Part shown: piece after piece, positions 8,286 through 17,348 of the stretch
Numbering within the stretch: position 1 is the first letter of the stretch
Layout: each line of letters opens with the position of its first letter
Assembly (NCBI RefSeq): GCF_022899245.1
Contig: NZ_JALJAZ010000001.1
Coordinates: 1,581,501 to 1,645,500, forward strand
Direction: 5' to 3'
DNA length: 64,000 nucleotides
Source: Falsirhodobacter halotolerans
GTDB taxonomy: Bacteria > Pseudomonadota > Alphaproteobacteria > Rhodobacterales > Rhodobacteraceae
Position numbers and translations under genes: made by a program
Notes under the pieces: model-generated
What the model was told of the DNA's origin: nothing
The model's database searches: none
The model's input: only the letters and a program-made list of their open reading frames with translations

Positions 8286-9941
8286 ATGGTACTTGCGACA
8301 AAACTTCCTGTGGACACATCGGCAGATGCCTATCGTCTCGCGGATAATATGTTTGGTGAGGGTGTTCAGCTGGTCTCTGCCAGCTATACCGGCGATCCTC
8401 TTTCCAAGGGTGTCTATACCGGTGCCAGTTCGATCTCGCCCGGCGCCGTGCCTTCCGATAGTGGCATTATCCTGTCCACGGGGCGCGCGGATGGTTTTAC
8501 AAACGCAACTGGTTCGGGTGACGCAAACCAAAACGATGGGTACGGAACGGATGTCGATGGCGGAGTAGATGGCAACCCCATTCTGGACGATGCCGCGGGT
8601 GTCGCTACCTTTGACGGCTCGATCCTGGAGGCGGAATTTATTCCCCAAGGACCAACACTGACGATGCAGCTGGTGTTCTCGTCGGATGAATACCCCGAAT
8701 ATGCTGGCACAGGCTACAACGATGTCGTTCGTATTATTGTGAATGGACAGGTCGTACAGCTCTCAATCGGATCTGGCGAGGTATCAATCAACAATATAAC
8801 CAACGGGGGCGTGAACGTTGACGGGAATGATGTTCCTGCCAGCAATCCGAACCTGTATCTCGACAACACTGGCAGTCAGTTCAACACGGAGATGGATGGG
8901 CTAACCATCACCCTGACCATGAAAGCGCCAGTCGTGCCCGGTGAGGTGAACTCCATATGGATCGGCATTGCTGATGCCGGCGACGGTCTATACGATTCCA
9001 ATCTTATGATCGTTGCAGACAGTGTCCAGACATCCGTCATTGCCAACGAAGATTTTGGCGAGACGAAGCTTAAAGATTCTCTCACCATGGATGTATTGGC
9101 AAACGATACCGTCTCGGGTGAAAATATCACGTTAACAATAACCCAGATCAACGGCCAGAATGTTTCCCCGGGCGACAGCGTGACATTGCCGTCTGGTTCT
9201 GTCGTGATGCTGAACCCCGATGGAACACTCACATTTGACGGCTCTGGCACTGGCACTGAAACGTTTACTTACCAGATCAGCAACGGAGCGGGCACGACCG
9301 ACACCGGGTTCGCCACGGTCAATGTCACATGTTTCGTAAAGGGCACATTGATCGAAACACCAAACGGCCCCGTCCCGATCGAAACATTGAAGGCGGGCGA
9401 TCTTGTCCAAACGCGAGATAGAGAGCCGCAGCCCATCGTCTGGATCGGTCGCAGTCATCTTGACAGGAGTGTTCTGGAACAGCACCCCCGGCTTAAACCG
9501 ATCCGCATCATGGCAGGAGCCTTGGGTCCCGCTCTACCCTTGGCGAATCTGACAGTTTCCCCTCAGCACCGTATATTGATTTGTTCAAAGATCGCGCAAA
9601 GCATGTTTGGCATTGGCGAGGTTCTCATTGCGGCCAAGCAGTTGCTTGCAATCGATGGGATTGAGACAGTCGAGGATGGTGATGGCGTAGAGTATTTTCA
9701 CATTCTCCTCCCTCAACACGACATCGTCTTTTCGAACGGCGCATGGACCGAGTCACTGTTTACGGGTGCTCAAGCTCTCCAATCGCTCTCCGACGAAAAT
9801 CGCGAAGAAATTCGACAAATTTTCCCTGAAATTACGGATGAAAGGTGGCAGCCAGACGCAGCTCGTTTCGTTCCGAAAGGCCGGCTTTCTCGAGATCTCG
9901 CGGAACGTCACGCCGCATGCGGTCTGGCCCTCGCTTACTAA
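8286..9941 (+). CDS. Choice-of-anchor L and Hint domain protein, secreted-type
   Basis: A 551-residue protein. Residues about 20-245 match a choice-of-anchor L domain (GIILSTG, VFSSDEYPEY, YND, WIGIADAGDGLYDSN). Residues about 250-345 are a cadherin-like/VCBS-type repeat (VLANDT, NPDGTLTFDGSGTGTETFTYQ). Residues 349 to about 490 form a Hint domain starting at Cys349 (CFVKGTLIETPNGPVPIETL), with SPQHRIL and SNGAWTES blocks typical of rhodobacterial Hint_2 proteins. No classical signal peptide is visible; related proteins are thought to leave by type I secretion and may self-process at the Hint cysteine. Codon use is less GC-biased than in neighbours, in line with acquisition as island cargo. 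Confidence 0.8.
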   Translation: MVLATKLPVDTSADAYRLADNMFGEGVQLVSASYTGDPLSKGVYTGASSISPGAVPSDSGIILSTGRADGFTNATGSGDANQNDGYGTDVDGGVDGNPILDDAAGVATFDGSILEAEFIPQGPTLTMQLVFSSDEYPEYAGTGYNDVVRIIVNGQVVQLSIGSGEVSINNITNGGVNVDGNDVPASNPNLYLDNTGSQFNTEMDGLTITLTMKAPVVPGEVNSIWIGIADAGDGLYDSNLMIVADSVQTSVIANEDFGETKLKDSLTMDVLANDTVSGENITLTITQINGQNVSPGDSVTLPSGSVVMLNPDGTLTFDGSGTGTETFTYQISNGAGTTDTGFATVNVTCFVKGTLIETPNGPVPIETLKAGDLVQTRDREPQPIVWIGRSHLDRSVLEQHPRLKPIRIMAGALGPALPLANLTVSPQHRILICSKIAQSMFGIGEVLIAAKQLLAIDGIETVEDGDGVEYFHILLPQHDIVFSNGAWTESLFTGAQALQSLSDENREEIRQIFPEITDERWQPDAARFVPKGRLSRDLAERHAACGLALAY

Positions 9942-10004
9942 GCGGTCGAGATCAGCATAGTGACTGCGACGCGCGCCAGCAGTCTGACGTTGAAAACGGG
10001 ACTC

Positions 10005-10029
10005 AGCCCCGCCTTGTGCGGGGCTTTTT
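10005..10029 (+). terminator. Rho-independent terminator of the Hint-domain gene
   Basis: AGCCCCGC (10005-10012) pairs with GCGGGGCT (10018-10025) across a five-base loop, followed by a T-run to 10029. It lies 64 bases after the stop codon. Confidence 0.88.
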
Positions 10030-10267
10030 CATTTCAGGTGACGATCATGATCCCAGTCGGATTCCCGGGTCGCGCGCTCGCGCGGCGTGTAATCGAGGTG
10101 AAAACCTCGGGCGGCGGGTTCGATTGACAGGGCCGCCCCAGGATGTTGCTCAAGGCGCATGGCGCTGTAGGGCTGGGTTAGATCATGGACTCCAACCTCA
10201 AGGCGGAGAGCTATCCCAATGCCGGCGATATGGTGGCGACGTTCTGCGAGATGGAGACCCGGCATCC
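10030..10267. other. Degenerate right end of the island
   Basis: On the plus strand a broken frame reads MLLKAHGAVGLG, stop, then IMDSNLKAESYPNAGDMVA up to the right repeat. It looks like the remains of a coding sequence interrupted by a stop, but I cannot name the family. No intact gene is supported. Confidence 0.3.
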
Positions 10268-10281
10268 CCGGGCACCACTTA
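10268..10281 (+). repeat. Right attachment repeat
   Basis: Exact 14-base copy of 7435-7448, without any surrounding tRNA structure, 46 bases before the end of the glycerate kinase gene. Confidence 0.7.
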
Positions 10282-10326
10282 TCTCCCCACCCGCGAGCTT
10301 GATCGCGCGCCCAAGACGTCGTGGGT

Positions 10327-11580
10327 CTACAGGATCAGCACGGCGCGGAAATCGTTGACATTGGTCAGGGTCGGGCCGGTGCGCACGGCGTCGCCCAGCG
10401 CATCGAACAGCGTCAACGCATCATGGCGGTCCAGAAGGTCGCGCGGCGCAAGGTCCAGGGCCGCCGCCCGCGCCAGGCTGTCCGGTGCAATCAGGGCCCC
10501 TGCGGCATCGTCGCTGCCGTCGATGCCGTCCGTATCCCCGGCGATGGCATGGACGCCGGGCAACGCCTCAAGCGACAGCGCCAAGGACAACAGGAACTCG
10601 GTATTCCGACCGCCACGGCCCGTCGGGGCGGTGCCCAGGGTCACGGTCGTCTCGCCCCCGGACAAGAGCACGGCGGGGCGCGGCACCGGGACGTTGTGAA
10701 GGACACAGCTTCGCGCGATGCCTGCCATCATGATGCCCATCTGCGCCGCCTCCCCCTCCAGCGCGTCGCCGAGGATCAGCGGTGTGACGCCCGCCTGCCG
10801 TGCAACCCGTGCCGCCGCCTCCAAGGCAAGCCTTGGGGTGGCGATCAGGCGGACATCGGCGTCAAAGCGCGGCACCGGCGCGGGGGGCGCGCAGAGGATA
10901 CGGCGGGCGGCGGCGGGAAGCCGATCGCCCAACCGCGCCACCACCCCGGCCAGATCGGTCTGTGACGACGGGTCCGGCACGGTGGGGCCCGATGCGATGG
11001 TGGCCGGGTCATCCCCCGGCACGTCCGATATCGCCAGCGTCACGACCCGGGCCGGATGCGCCGCCCGCGCCAGCTTGCCCCCCTTTACCGCCGACAACCG
11101 GCGGCGCACCTGGTTCATCACCGAAATCGACGCGCCCGAGGCCAGAAGCACCCGGTTCGTTTCGGCCTTGTCCTCGATCGACAGCCCCTCGACCGGCAAG
11201 CTCATGAGGGCCGACCCGCCCCCCGACATCAGGGCGATCACCAGATCGTCGGCGGTCAGGTCGCGCACAAGGTCCAGCATCACCCGTGCGGCGCGCACGC
11301 TGTTGGCGTCCGGCACCGGATGGGCGGCCTCGATCACGCGGACGCGCCGCGTCGGGACCGCGTGGCCGTAACGGGTGACGACGGCCCCTTCCAGCGCGAC
11401 ATCCGGCCAAGCGGCTTCCAGCGCGGCGGCCATCGCGGCCGACGCCTTGCCCGCCCCCACCACGACCACCCGCCCACGCGGCAGGTCGGGCAACGCGGCG
11501 GACAGGACGTGTTCGGGCCGCGCGCTGTCGATGGCGGCATCGAACATGGCGCGCAGGAGCGTGGCGGCATCGCGGGTCAC
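10327..11580 (-). CDS. Glycerate 2-kinase (MOFRL/DUF4147 family)
   Basis: A 417-residue kinase that phosphorylates D-glycerate, in this family to 2-phosphoglycerate, which enters lower glycolysis. The N-terminal DUF4147 domain carries VVVGAGKAS near residue 35 and LMSGGGSALM near residue 100. The C-terminal MOFRL domain is seen as LLSGGETTVT, GRGGRNTEFLL and AGDTDGIDG. Start: GTG at 11580, overlapping the stop of the preceding dehydrogenase as GTGA. The frame stays open upstream, but that part overlaps the dehydrogenase. It is the last gene of the minus-strand operon starting with TTT transporter 1 and should act directly after the hydroxypyruvate reductase-like enzyme. Confidence 0.92.
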   Translation of the reverse strand: MTRDAATLLRAMFDAAIDSARPEHVLSAALPDLPRGRVVVVGAGKASAAMAAALEAAWPDVALEGAVVTRYGHAVPTRRVRVIEAAHPVPDANSVRAARVMLDLVRDLTADDLVIALMSGGGSALMSLPVEGLSIEDKAETNRVLLASGASISVMNQVRRRLSAVKGGKLARAAHPARVVTLAISDVPGDDPATIASGPTVPDPSSQTDLAGVVARLGDRLPAAARRILCAPPAPVPRFDADVRLIATPRLALEAAARVARQAGVTPLILGDALEGEAAQMGIMMAGIARSCVLHNVPVPRPAVLLSGGETTVTLGTAPTGRGGRNTEFLLSLALSLEALPGVHAIAGDTDGIDGSDDAAGALIAPDSLARAAALDLAPRDLLDRHDALTLFDALGDAVRTGPTLTNVNDFRAVLIL

Positions 11581-12566
11581 GGGCCCACCAGCACACGCAC
11601 CGGAGCGCCCGCCAGAAACCCGTCGATGCTGGCGACGACCTGATCCCACAGCGCGGTCATGGCGTTGTGGCTGGCCCAGGCGACATGCGGGGTCAGGATG
11701 ACATCGGGACGCGCGCAGATGCGCAGGATCGGGTTGTCTCCGGCAGGCGGCTCGGTCGTCAGCACGTCAAGCCCGAGGCCGGAGATCCGCCCCGCCTCGA
11801 TCGCGCGCACCGCCGCCGCCTCCTCCACGATCCCGCCCCGCGACACGTTGATGACGATCGGACGGCGCGCCATCGCGGCGAACTCCGCGTCCCCGATCAT
11901 GCCCTTGGTCTCCGACGTCAACGGGCAATGAACCGTCAGGACATCCGCCCGGGCAAGCACGTCGTCGAACGCGGTCTTTCCGGGGCGAAGCGTTGCGGCC
12001 CCCTTACGCTCGGCCTGAAGGACGCGCATCCCGAACGCCTCCGCCAGCCGCGCGACGGATGCCCCGATCGACCCCGCCCCGATCAGGCCCAAGGTGGCCC
12101 CCGAAAGATCGCGTATGTCATGGTTGAAAAAGCAGAACTGGCCGGACGCCTGCCAGTCCCCGGCGATCACGTCCCGGCGATATCCCACCACCCCCCGGGC
12201 AAGGGCGAGGATCAGCGCCATCGTATGTTCCGGCACGCTGCCCACGGCATATCCCCGGACATTGGACACGGTGACGCCTTTTTCCCGGCAGGCGTCCAGA
12301 TCCACGATGTCATATCCGGTCGCGGCAATGGTGACGAAGCGCAGATCGGGCAGCGCGTCCAAGGTCGCGCGGGTGATCGGCACCTTGTTCGTTATCGCCA
12401 CCTGCGCGCCGCGCAAACGGGCCACCACCTGATCGGGCGCCGTCCGGTCATGTTCCTGCCAACAGTGCGGAACATGGGGCCGCGTCAGATCGACCTTGGG
12501 GTCGATGGTCGCGCGGTCCAGAAACACGATGCGCGGAGGGGTGGTCGGCGCCGTGTCCATCCTCAC
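11577..12566 (-). CDS. D-2-hydroxyacid dehydrogenase, glycerate dehydrogenase-like
   Basis: A 329-residue NAD(P)-dependent dehydrogenase of the D-isomer-specific 2-hydroxyacid family. The Rossmann motif is GLIGAGSIG near residue 158. Catalytic residues lie in NVSRGGIVEE (Arg), VLTTEPP (Glu) and TPHVAWAS (His). Placement directly upstream of, and coupled to, glycerate kinase suggests a hydroxypyruvate/glycerate reaction; this is inferred from context. The start could be GTG 12566 (GTGA overlap with the upstream gene) or ATG 12560. The first matches the coupling pattern at the other end of the gene. Confidence 0.9.
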   Translation of the reverse strand: MRMDTAPTTPPRIVFLDRATIDPKVDLTRPHVPHCWQEHDRTAPDQVVARLRGAQVAITNKVPITRATLDALPDLRFVTIAATGYDIVDLDACREKGVTVSNVRGYAVGSVPEHTMALILALARGVVGYRRDVIAGDWQASGQFCFFNHDIRDLSGATLGLIGAGSIGASVARLAEAFGMRVLQAERKGAATLRPGKTAFDDVLARADVLTVHCPLTSETKGMIGDAEFAAMARRPIVINVSRGGIVEEAAAVRAIEAGRISGLGLDVLTTEPPAGDNPILRICARPDVILTPHVAWASHNAMTALWDQVVASIDGFLAGAPVRVLVGP

Positions 12567-13525
12567 CTCCCCGCCGGATCGTTCAAGGCGAATTCGGGCC
12601 GCCCACCGGACAAGGCGGTGGCGATCTGGGCCACGGTCGCCTGCCCCACACGGATCAACGCCTCGTCCGTCTGGCCCGCGACATGGGGCGTGACGATCAG
12701 GTTCGGCAGCCCCGCGATGTCCAGCCGGTTGTGCGCCATGGGCGCGATCATGTCGGTATTCTCTGCCTCCAGCACATCAAGGCCCGCCCCGCCCAACTTC
12801 CCCGAAATCAGGGCCTGGGCCAAGGCCTCCTCATCCACCAGCCCCCCGCGTCCGGTGTTGATCAGGATCGCCCCGGTCTTCATCGCCGCGATCGCCTGCG
12901 CGTCGATGATGTGGCGGGTGGACGGCAGAAGCGGGACATGAAGCGACAGGACATCCGCCTCTGCCAACAGCCGGTCGAACGTCACGACACCGGCCTGCGC
13001 CGGATCCGCCGCCGGATCGCAGACCAGAACCGTCATGCCCAGCGCACGCCCCACATCCGACACGATCCGGCCGATGGTGCCCTGCCCAAGCAATCCCAGC
13101 GTGCGGCCATGAAGCTCGGCCCCGTTCAACGCGGCGCGGTGTTCGGACCACGCGCCGCCGCGCGTCTGTGCGCTGGCGATGTCCAGCTTGCGCGCCAGCG
13201 ACAGGACAAGCGCGAAAACATGTTCGGCCACCGCACGGCTGTTGGCGCCCGGCGTGTTGGTGACCCAGATGCCCCGGGCGGTCGCCGCCGGAATGTCCAC
13301 CGTGTCAAACCCCGCCCCGTGACGCGCGACGATGCGCAGACGCGGACAGGCGTCCATCTGCGCCGCCCCGAACGCCCCCGCCCGCAGCAGGACGGCGTCC
13401 ACCCTGTCCTGCACTTCGGCAAAAGGAACGGCGTCGGGACCATAGCCGAGGACCACATCTCCAACCCGGGCCGCATGGGCAAGCGTGTCGGCGTGAACCG
13501 TGCTGGTGACATAGATGAGGGGCAA
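12563..13525 (-). CDS. D-2-hydroxyacid dehydrogenase, phosphoglycerate-dehydrogenase-like
   Basis: A 320-residue enzyme of the same family as its downstream neighbour but clearly diverged from it. NAD-binding motif GLLGQGTIG near residue 143. Catalytic Arg in NTGRGGLVDEEA, the acidic position in LEAENTD and His in TPHVAGQT. The VARHGAGFDTVD segment is typical of SerA-like subfamilies. No regulatory ACT domain is present, so it is more likely catabolic than the serine-pathway enzyme. It lies 38 bases after the GntR gene and overlaps the next gene by four bases. Confidence 0.9.
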   Translation of the reverse strand: MPLIYVTSTVHADTLAHAARVGDVVLGYGPDAVPFAEVQDRVDAVLLRAGAFGAAQMDACPRLRIVARHGAGFDTVDIPAATARGIWVTNTPGANSRAVAEHVFALVLSLARKLDIASAQTRGGAWSEHRAALNGAELHGRTLGLLGQGTIGRIVSDVGRALGMTVLVCDPAADPAQAGVVTFDRLLAEADVLSLHVPLLPSTRHIIDAQAIAAMKTGAILINTGRGGLVDEEALAQALISGKLGGAGLDVLEAENTDMIAPMAHNRLDIAGLPNLIVTPHVAGQTDEALIRVGQATVAQIATALSGGRPEFALNDPAGR

Positions 13526-13563
13526 GGGATGTTCCTTATGGTTTCACGGTCCGCGCCGGACCG

Positions 13564-14208
13564 TCATTGCGTATCGTCCCCGCGCAGGAACCGTTCGGTC
13601 GCGGCGCTGAGATGGCAGGCCATGACCGCCCGCGCCCAGTCGCCGTTTCCCAGCGTCAGCGCCTTGTGAAGCTCTCGGTGGTGGCGAAGGCTTTCTTCCA
13701 CATCGGGGTCGGAATAGATGAAGAACCCGCCCATCACCATCTGCACGTCCAGAAGGTGCCGACCCGACAGCCGAAGATAGGGACTGCCCGACGCGTCATA
13801 CAAAAGCTCGTGGATCACCCGGTTGCCTTCGTCCAGCGCCTTCTGCCACCCCTCGTTTCGGGCGGCGAAAGCCGCCTCCATCGCATCGCAGGTGCGCTCC
13901 ATCAGGTCCAGCTGTTCGGGCGTCGCGTGGCTGGCGCTCAGATACGCGCCCTGCCCTTCCAAGAGGATGCGGAGGGAGAAGATTTCGGCCACATGTTCCT
14001 TGCGCCATTCCGTGACGATCGCCCCCCGTTTCACGCCCGAGGACAGCAGACCTTCGGCGATCAGGCGGGCAAAGGCCGCGCGCACGGGGGTGCGGCTGAC
14101 CCCCATGTCGCCTGCAATGATCTCTTCCTTCAGATGGGTGCCGGGGTCGTAGCGGCCCGCCATCAGCTTGCGGCGCAGGTTGGTATAGACGGTTTCGGTG
14201 ACGTTCAT
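13564..14208 (-). CDS. GntR family regulator, FCD subfamily
   Basis: A 214-residue transcription factor. The N-terminal winged helix (about residues 1-70) contains YTNLRRKLMAGRYDPGTHLKEEIIA and the recognition helix region MGVSRTPVRAAFARLIAEGLL. The C-terminal all-helical FCD domain has metal/ligand histidines in HELLYDAS, RHHRELHKAL and CHLSAATERFL. Such regulators bind organic acids and usually repress the operon they sit in. This one lies inside the TTT-1 to glycerate-kinase operon. The ATG at 14208 was chosen because it directly begins the helix-turn-helix domain. Confidence 0.93.
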   Translation of the reverse strand: MNVTETVYTNLRRKLMAGRYDPGTHLKEEIIAGDMGVSRTPVRAAFARLIAEGLLSSGVKRGAIVTEWRKEHVAEIFSLRILLEGQGAYLSASHATPEQLDLMERTCDAMEAAFAARNEGWQKALDEGNRVIHELLYDASGSPYLRLSGRHLLDVQMVMGGFFIYSDPDVEESLRHHRELHKALTLGNGDWARAVMACHLSAATERFLRGDDTQ

Positions 14209-14249
14209 GCAATCGGTCCGTGCCAAGGGTCGTATCGTCGGGCCCGACG

Positions 14250-14278
14250 CCGCCAACCGGACGGCATCCGGTTGGCGG
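14250..14278 (-). other. Intercistronic hairpin between TctA-1 and the GntR gene
   Basis: A perfect 11-base inverted repeat, CCGCCAACCGG / CCGGTTGGCGG, with a seven-base loop and no T-run. It lies just after the TctA-1 stop. It is more likely an mRNA-stability or attenuation element than a full terminator, and could lower expression of the regulator and enzymes relative to the transporter. Confidence 0.6.
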
Positions 14279-14282
14279 ACGG

Positions 14283-15788
14283 TCATACCGGAGGGGCCGA
14301 CGCCTTCCGCCGTTTCGCGCGCATCCGGGCAACGATGGGCAGCGTGACGGACAGCGCAATCATCGCGATCAGTATCCATGAGATGACCCCGGTGAACAAG
14401 GCGCCGAAATCCCCGCCCGAGATCAGCAATGTCCGCCGCAGCGCCGCCTCGGCCATCGGGCCCAGAATGACGGCCAAGACCGTCGGGGCCGTGGGGATCG
14501 ACAGCTTCTCCATCGCGTATCCCAGAAGGCCGAAGCCCAGCATCATCCACACCTCGAACAGGCTGTTGTGGATGGCATAGACCCCGATCACCGCCATCAG
14601 CATGATCATCGGCGCCAGAATCTGCGAGGGCATCCGCAGGACATAGATGAACGCTTTCGCCCCCACGGTTCCCAGCACATACATCATGCCCGCCGTCAGC
14701 AGCATCGACAGCATGAAGCCATAGGTGATATCGGCATTCTCGCGGAACAGCTGCGGGCCGGGGATCAGGCCATGCACCAGAAGCGCGCCCAGCATGACGG
14801 CCGCCACCGCGCTGCCCGGAATCCCAAGCGTCAGGGCCGGGATAAGGGTCGCCGCCGTGTCGGCGTTGTTGGCGCATTCGGGGGCGGCCACGCCTTCGGG
14901 CGCGCCCTTGCCGTATTTCTCCTTGTCCGGGTCGCCACGGCGTTGTTCGTTCCACGCAAACAGCGCGGCGACATTGCCGCCCAAGGCGGGAATGATGCCC
15001 GTCACAACCCCGATCAGGGATGCCTTCACCCAGACAGGAACGAGGCTGGACCACCGGAACCCGGCGGGGCGTCCGTCCAACTGGCGCAACGATCCGTCCA
15101 TCCTGGGCGGGTTCAGCGCAAGGTCGATGGCGGGCGGAATGGCATAAAGACCGGTCAGCAGCACGACGATGTCGATCCCGCTCAGCAACTCCAGCTGGTT
15201 GAAGGCGAACCGCTCCACCCCGGTGATGGAATCGATGCCGATCATGCCGATCACCAGCCCCAACCCGGCGGCCAGAAGCCCCTTGGCCACATTGCTGGAC
15301 AACAGAACGGCAATCGTCAAAAGCCCGAAGGCCGACAGCCAGAAATAGTTGGCGGGGCTGAACTTCAGCGCGATCATCGCCAAAGGCGGAGCCAGCAGCA
15401 GCAGCGCCACGGCGCTGACCGCCGATCCGATGGCCGACGACGCGAGCGAGATGCGCAGCGCCAGCCGCCCCTCGCCCTTCTGGGCCATGGGATAGCCGTC
15501 GAACACCGTCGCCACACCCGCAGGCGTGCCGGGAATGCGCAGCAGGATCGCGGGAATGGACCCGCCATACATCGCGCCGTTATAGATCCCGGCCATCATG
15601 CCCAGCGCCGTCAACGGCTCCATCGTGAAGGTCAGGGGGATGAGGACGGCGATGCCCATCGTGGCCGACAGGCCCGGAAGCGCCCCGACCGCGATCCCGA
15701 CCGCCGTGCCGACCAGCATCCCCAGAAGCACGGGAAGCGTGAACATCTGCGGAATGGCGGCGGCAATGTTGTGAAGAATCTCGATCAT
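14283..15788 (-). CDS. TTT transporter large permease, TctA family (copy 1)
   Basis: A 501-residue inner-membrane protein with about 11-12 hydrophobic segments, the large subunit of a tripartite tricarboxylate transporter. Hallmarks are VGIAVGALPGLSATMG near the N-terminus, RIPGTPAGVATVFDGYPM around residue 85, and the mirrored second half with GIIPALGGNVAA and TLGIPGSAVAA. It works with the small subunit (15793-16248) and the periplasmic binder (16289-17254) to import a carboxylic acid with the membrane potential. It is separated from TctB-1 by four bases. Confidence 0.95.
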   Translation of the reverse strand: MIEILHNIAAAIPQMFTLPVLLGMLVGTAVGIAVGALPGLSATMGIAVLIPLTFTMEPLTALGMMAGIYNGAMYGGSIPAILLRIPGTPAGVATVFDGYPMAQKGEGRLALRISLASSAIGSAVSAVALLLLAPPLAMIALKFSPANYFWLSAFGLLTIAVLLSSNVAKGLLAAGLGLVIGMIGIDSITGVERFAFNQLELLSGIDIVVLLTGLYAIPPAIDLALNPPRMDGSLRQLDGRPAGFRWSSLVPVWVKASLIGVVTGIIPALGGNVAALFAWNEQRRGDPDKEKYGKGAPEGVAAPECANNADTAATLIPALTLGIPGSAVAAVMLGALLVHGLIPGPQLFRENADITYGFMLSMLLTAGMMYVLGTVGAKAFIYVLRMPSQILAPMIMLMAVIGVYAIHNSLFEVWMMLGFGLLGYAMEKLSIPTAPTVLAVILGPMAEAALRRTLLISGGDFGALFTGVISWILIAMIALSVTLPIVARMRAKRRKASAPPV

Positions 15789-15792
15789 GACA

Positions 15793-16248
15793 TCACCCCA
15801 ATCGTGACAGGATGGCTTCGGGGGGCAGCGGAATCTTCAAGAGCAGGTGGAAAACGCTGTAAAGAAGGCCGATGAAGGCCAGGGTGCCGATGGCCAGACG
15901 CACGGGATCGCGATACCCGATCGCCACCGCCATCAGCGGCAGCAGGACGATGGCCGTGGTGAAGAACCCGATCATCGCCGTGCCGACGATCACCAGCGCC
16001 GTGCCACCCACCGTGACGCAGAACCGCATCACGGTGGGGCCGTGAAAGTGGATCGCGGCCCCTTGGGTGGTCCGCATCTTGGACAGGCTCTGCCCCAGCC
16101 AGACCAAGGACAGCGCGATGCAGATTCCCAGCACGGCGCGGGGCATCAGCCCGCTCGTGCCGGAATAGCTCCACGCGGCGGTCATCCCCGCGATGGAGCA
16201 GATCAGTGTCAACGCAGCGGCGCCCGTTTCCAGATGTGTCGTCCTCAT
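15793..16248 (-). CDS. TTT transporter small permease, TctB family (copy 1)
   Basis: A 151-residue membrane protein with four predicted transmembrane helices, in the order expected for TctB. The start ATG at 16248 opens MRTTHLETGAAALTLICS, the first helix. TctB subunits are poorly conserved; the call rests on size, topology and position between the binding protein and TctA. Confidence 0.88.
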   Translation of the reverse strand: MRTTHLETGAAALTLICSIAGMTAAWSYSGTSGLMPRAVLGICIALSLVWLGQSLSKMRTTQGAAIHFHGPTVMRFCVTVGGTALVIVGTAMIGFFTTAIVLLPLMAVAIGYRDPVRLAIGTLAFIGLLYSVFHLLLKIPLPPEAILSRLG

Positions 16249-16288
16249 GATGGGATGCTCCGATGGCGGGTGAACCGGGAAACGTCGC

Positions 16289-17254
16289 TTATTGCTCCAT
16301 CCACGGGGAGTCGTTCCACAGGGTGGAATAGCTTTCGTGCATCGCCTGCAGATCGGCCGCGAAGGTCGCCCCATCGGCGTAATCCAGCGCCAGCTTCTGC
16401 TGTTCGGCGCGGGCGCGGAACTCCGGGTCGGCCACGGCATCGGCCACCGCCTTCTCCAGCTTGGCGGCCACATCCTCGGGCAGACCGGCCGGGGCGCCAA
16501 TCCCGCGCTGGGAGCCGGACACGACATCATACCCCTGCTCGCGGAAGGTCGCGATCTCCGGCGCGCCGTCCCACCGCTCCACGGCCATCTGGCCCAGCGG
16601 GTGCAGGGTGCCTTCCTCGACATCCGCAATGGTTTCCGAGATGTTCATGTTGGCCAGCATGATGTGGCCGCCCAGCGTCGCCGCACGCACATCCGCGTTC
16701 CCGCCGAAGGGCACGTGCGAGAATTTTACGCCGGCCACCTTCTCGAACTCCAGCGCGGCCAGATGGTCGTCCGAACCAAGGCCGGTCGTGCCATAGGTGA
16801 CCGCACCCGGATTTTCCTTGGCATAGGCCACAAGGTCGTCCAGCGTCTTGATGTCGCTGGAGGGCAGGACGCTGAACGCGCCCGGATCGTCGATCACGCG
16901 GCCAATGGGCTGAAGATCGTCAAGACCGTAGCGGGCCTCGCGCTGGATCGGCACCGTCACGACGTTGGGCGTGTTGATGAAGCCGATGGTATAGCCGTCG
17001 GGGCTGGCTTTGGCGAGTTCGGCGAACCCGATCTCTCCGCTGGCACCGGGGCGGTTGACGACGACGATGGATGCCCCGCCGCCCAGATGTTTCTCGATGA
17101 AGGGGGCCAGCGTGCGGGCGGCGATATCCGTGCCACCCCCGGCACTGTAGGCGACGATCATCGTGATCGGGCGTTCGGGATATTCGGCGAACGCGGCACC
17201 GGCGGCGAATGTGGACACACCAGCGGCGATGGCCGCGAGAATACGCTTTTTCAT
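16289..17254 (-). CDS. TTT transporter periplasmic binding protein, TctC/Bug family (copy 1)
   Basis: A 321-residue protein with a signal peptide (MKKRILAAIAAGVSTFAAGAA, cleavage near AFA-EYPERP). The mature protein has Bug-family signatures: ITMIVAYSAGGGTDIAAR near the N-terminus, VVNRPGASGEIGF and SPDGYTIGFINTPN. It captures the organic acid in the periplasm for TctAB. A strong GGGAGGA ribosome-binding site stands before the ATG at 17254, and the promoter region is shared with the divergent operon at 17513. Confidence 0.94.
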   Translation of the reverse strand: MKKRILAAIAAGVSTFAAGAAFAEYPERPITMIVAYSAGGGTDIAARTLAPFIEKHLGGGASIVVVNRPGASGEIGFAELAKASPDGYTIGFINTPNVVTVPIQREARYGLDDLQPIGRVIDDPGAFSVLPSSDIKTLDDLVAYAKENPGAVTYGTTGLGSDDHLAALEFEKVAGVKFSHVPFGGNADVRAATLGGHIMLANMNISETIADVEEGTLHPLGQMAVERWDGAPEIATFREQGYDVVSGSQRGIGAPAGLPEDVAAKLEKAVADAVADPEFRARAEQQKLALDYADGATFAADLQAMHESYSTLWNDSPWMEQ

Positions 17255-17348
17255 GAACAGTCCTCCCATATGCGCGCAACCCTCCCCGGCTGTGCGATCC
17301 GTACATGACGAATACATAAGTGATGTCATCCAACCAAGAACAACACAA

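Larger units (their letters stand above)
7435..10281. mobile_element. Small tRNA-Phe genomic island, integrase decayed
   Basis: Bounded by a 14-base direct repeat equal to the tRNA-Phe 3' end plus four bases. It contains the remains of a tyrosine recombinase reading towards the tRNA, a 580-base stretch without a convincing gene, one intact cargo gene (8286-9941) with a terminator, and a short degenerate right end. Base composition is visibly less GC-rich than the flanks, especially at 8140-8290. The repeat is short, so the boundary is inferred rather than proven, but its position at the exact tRNA end and the integrase remnant beside it agree. Confidence 0.7.
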
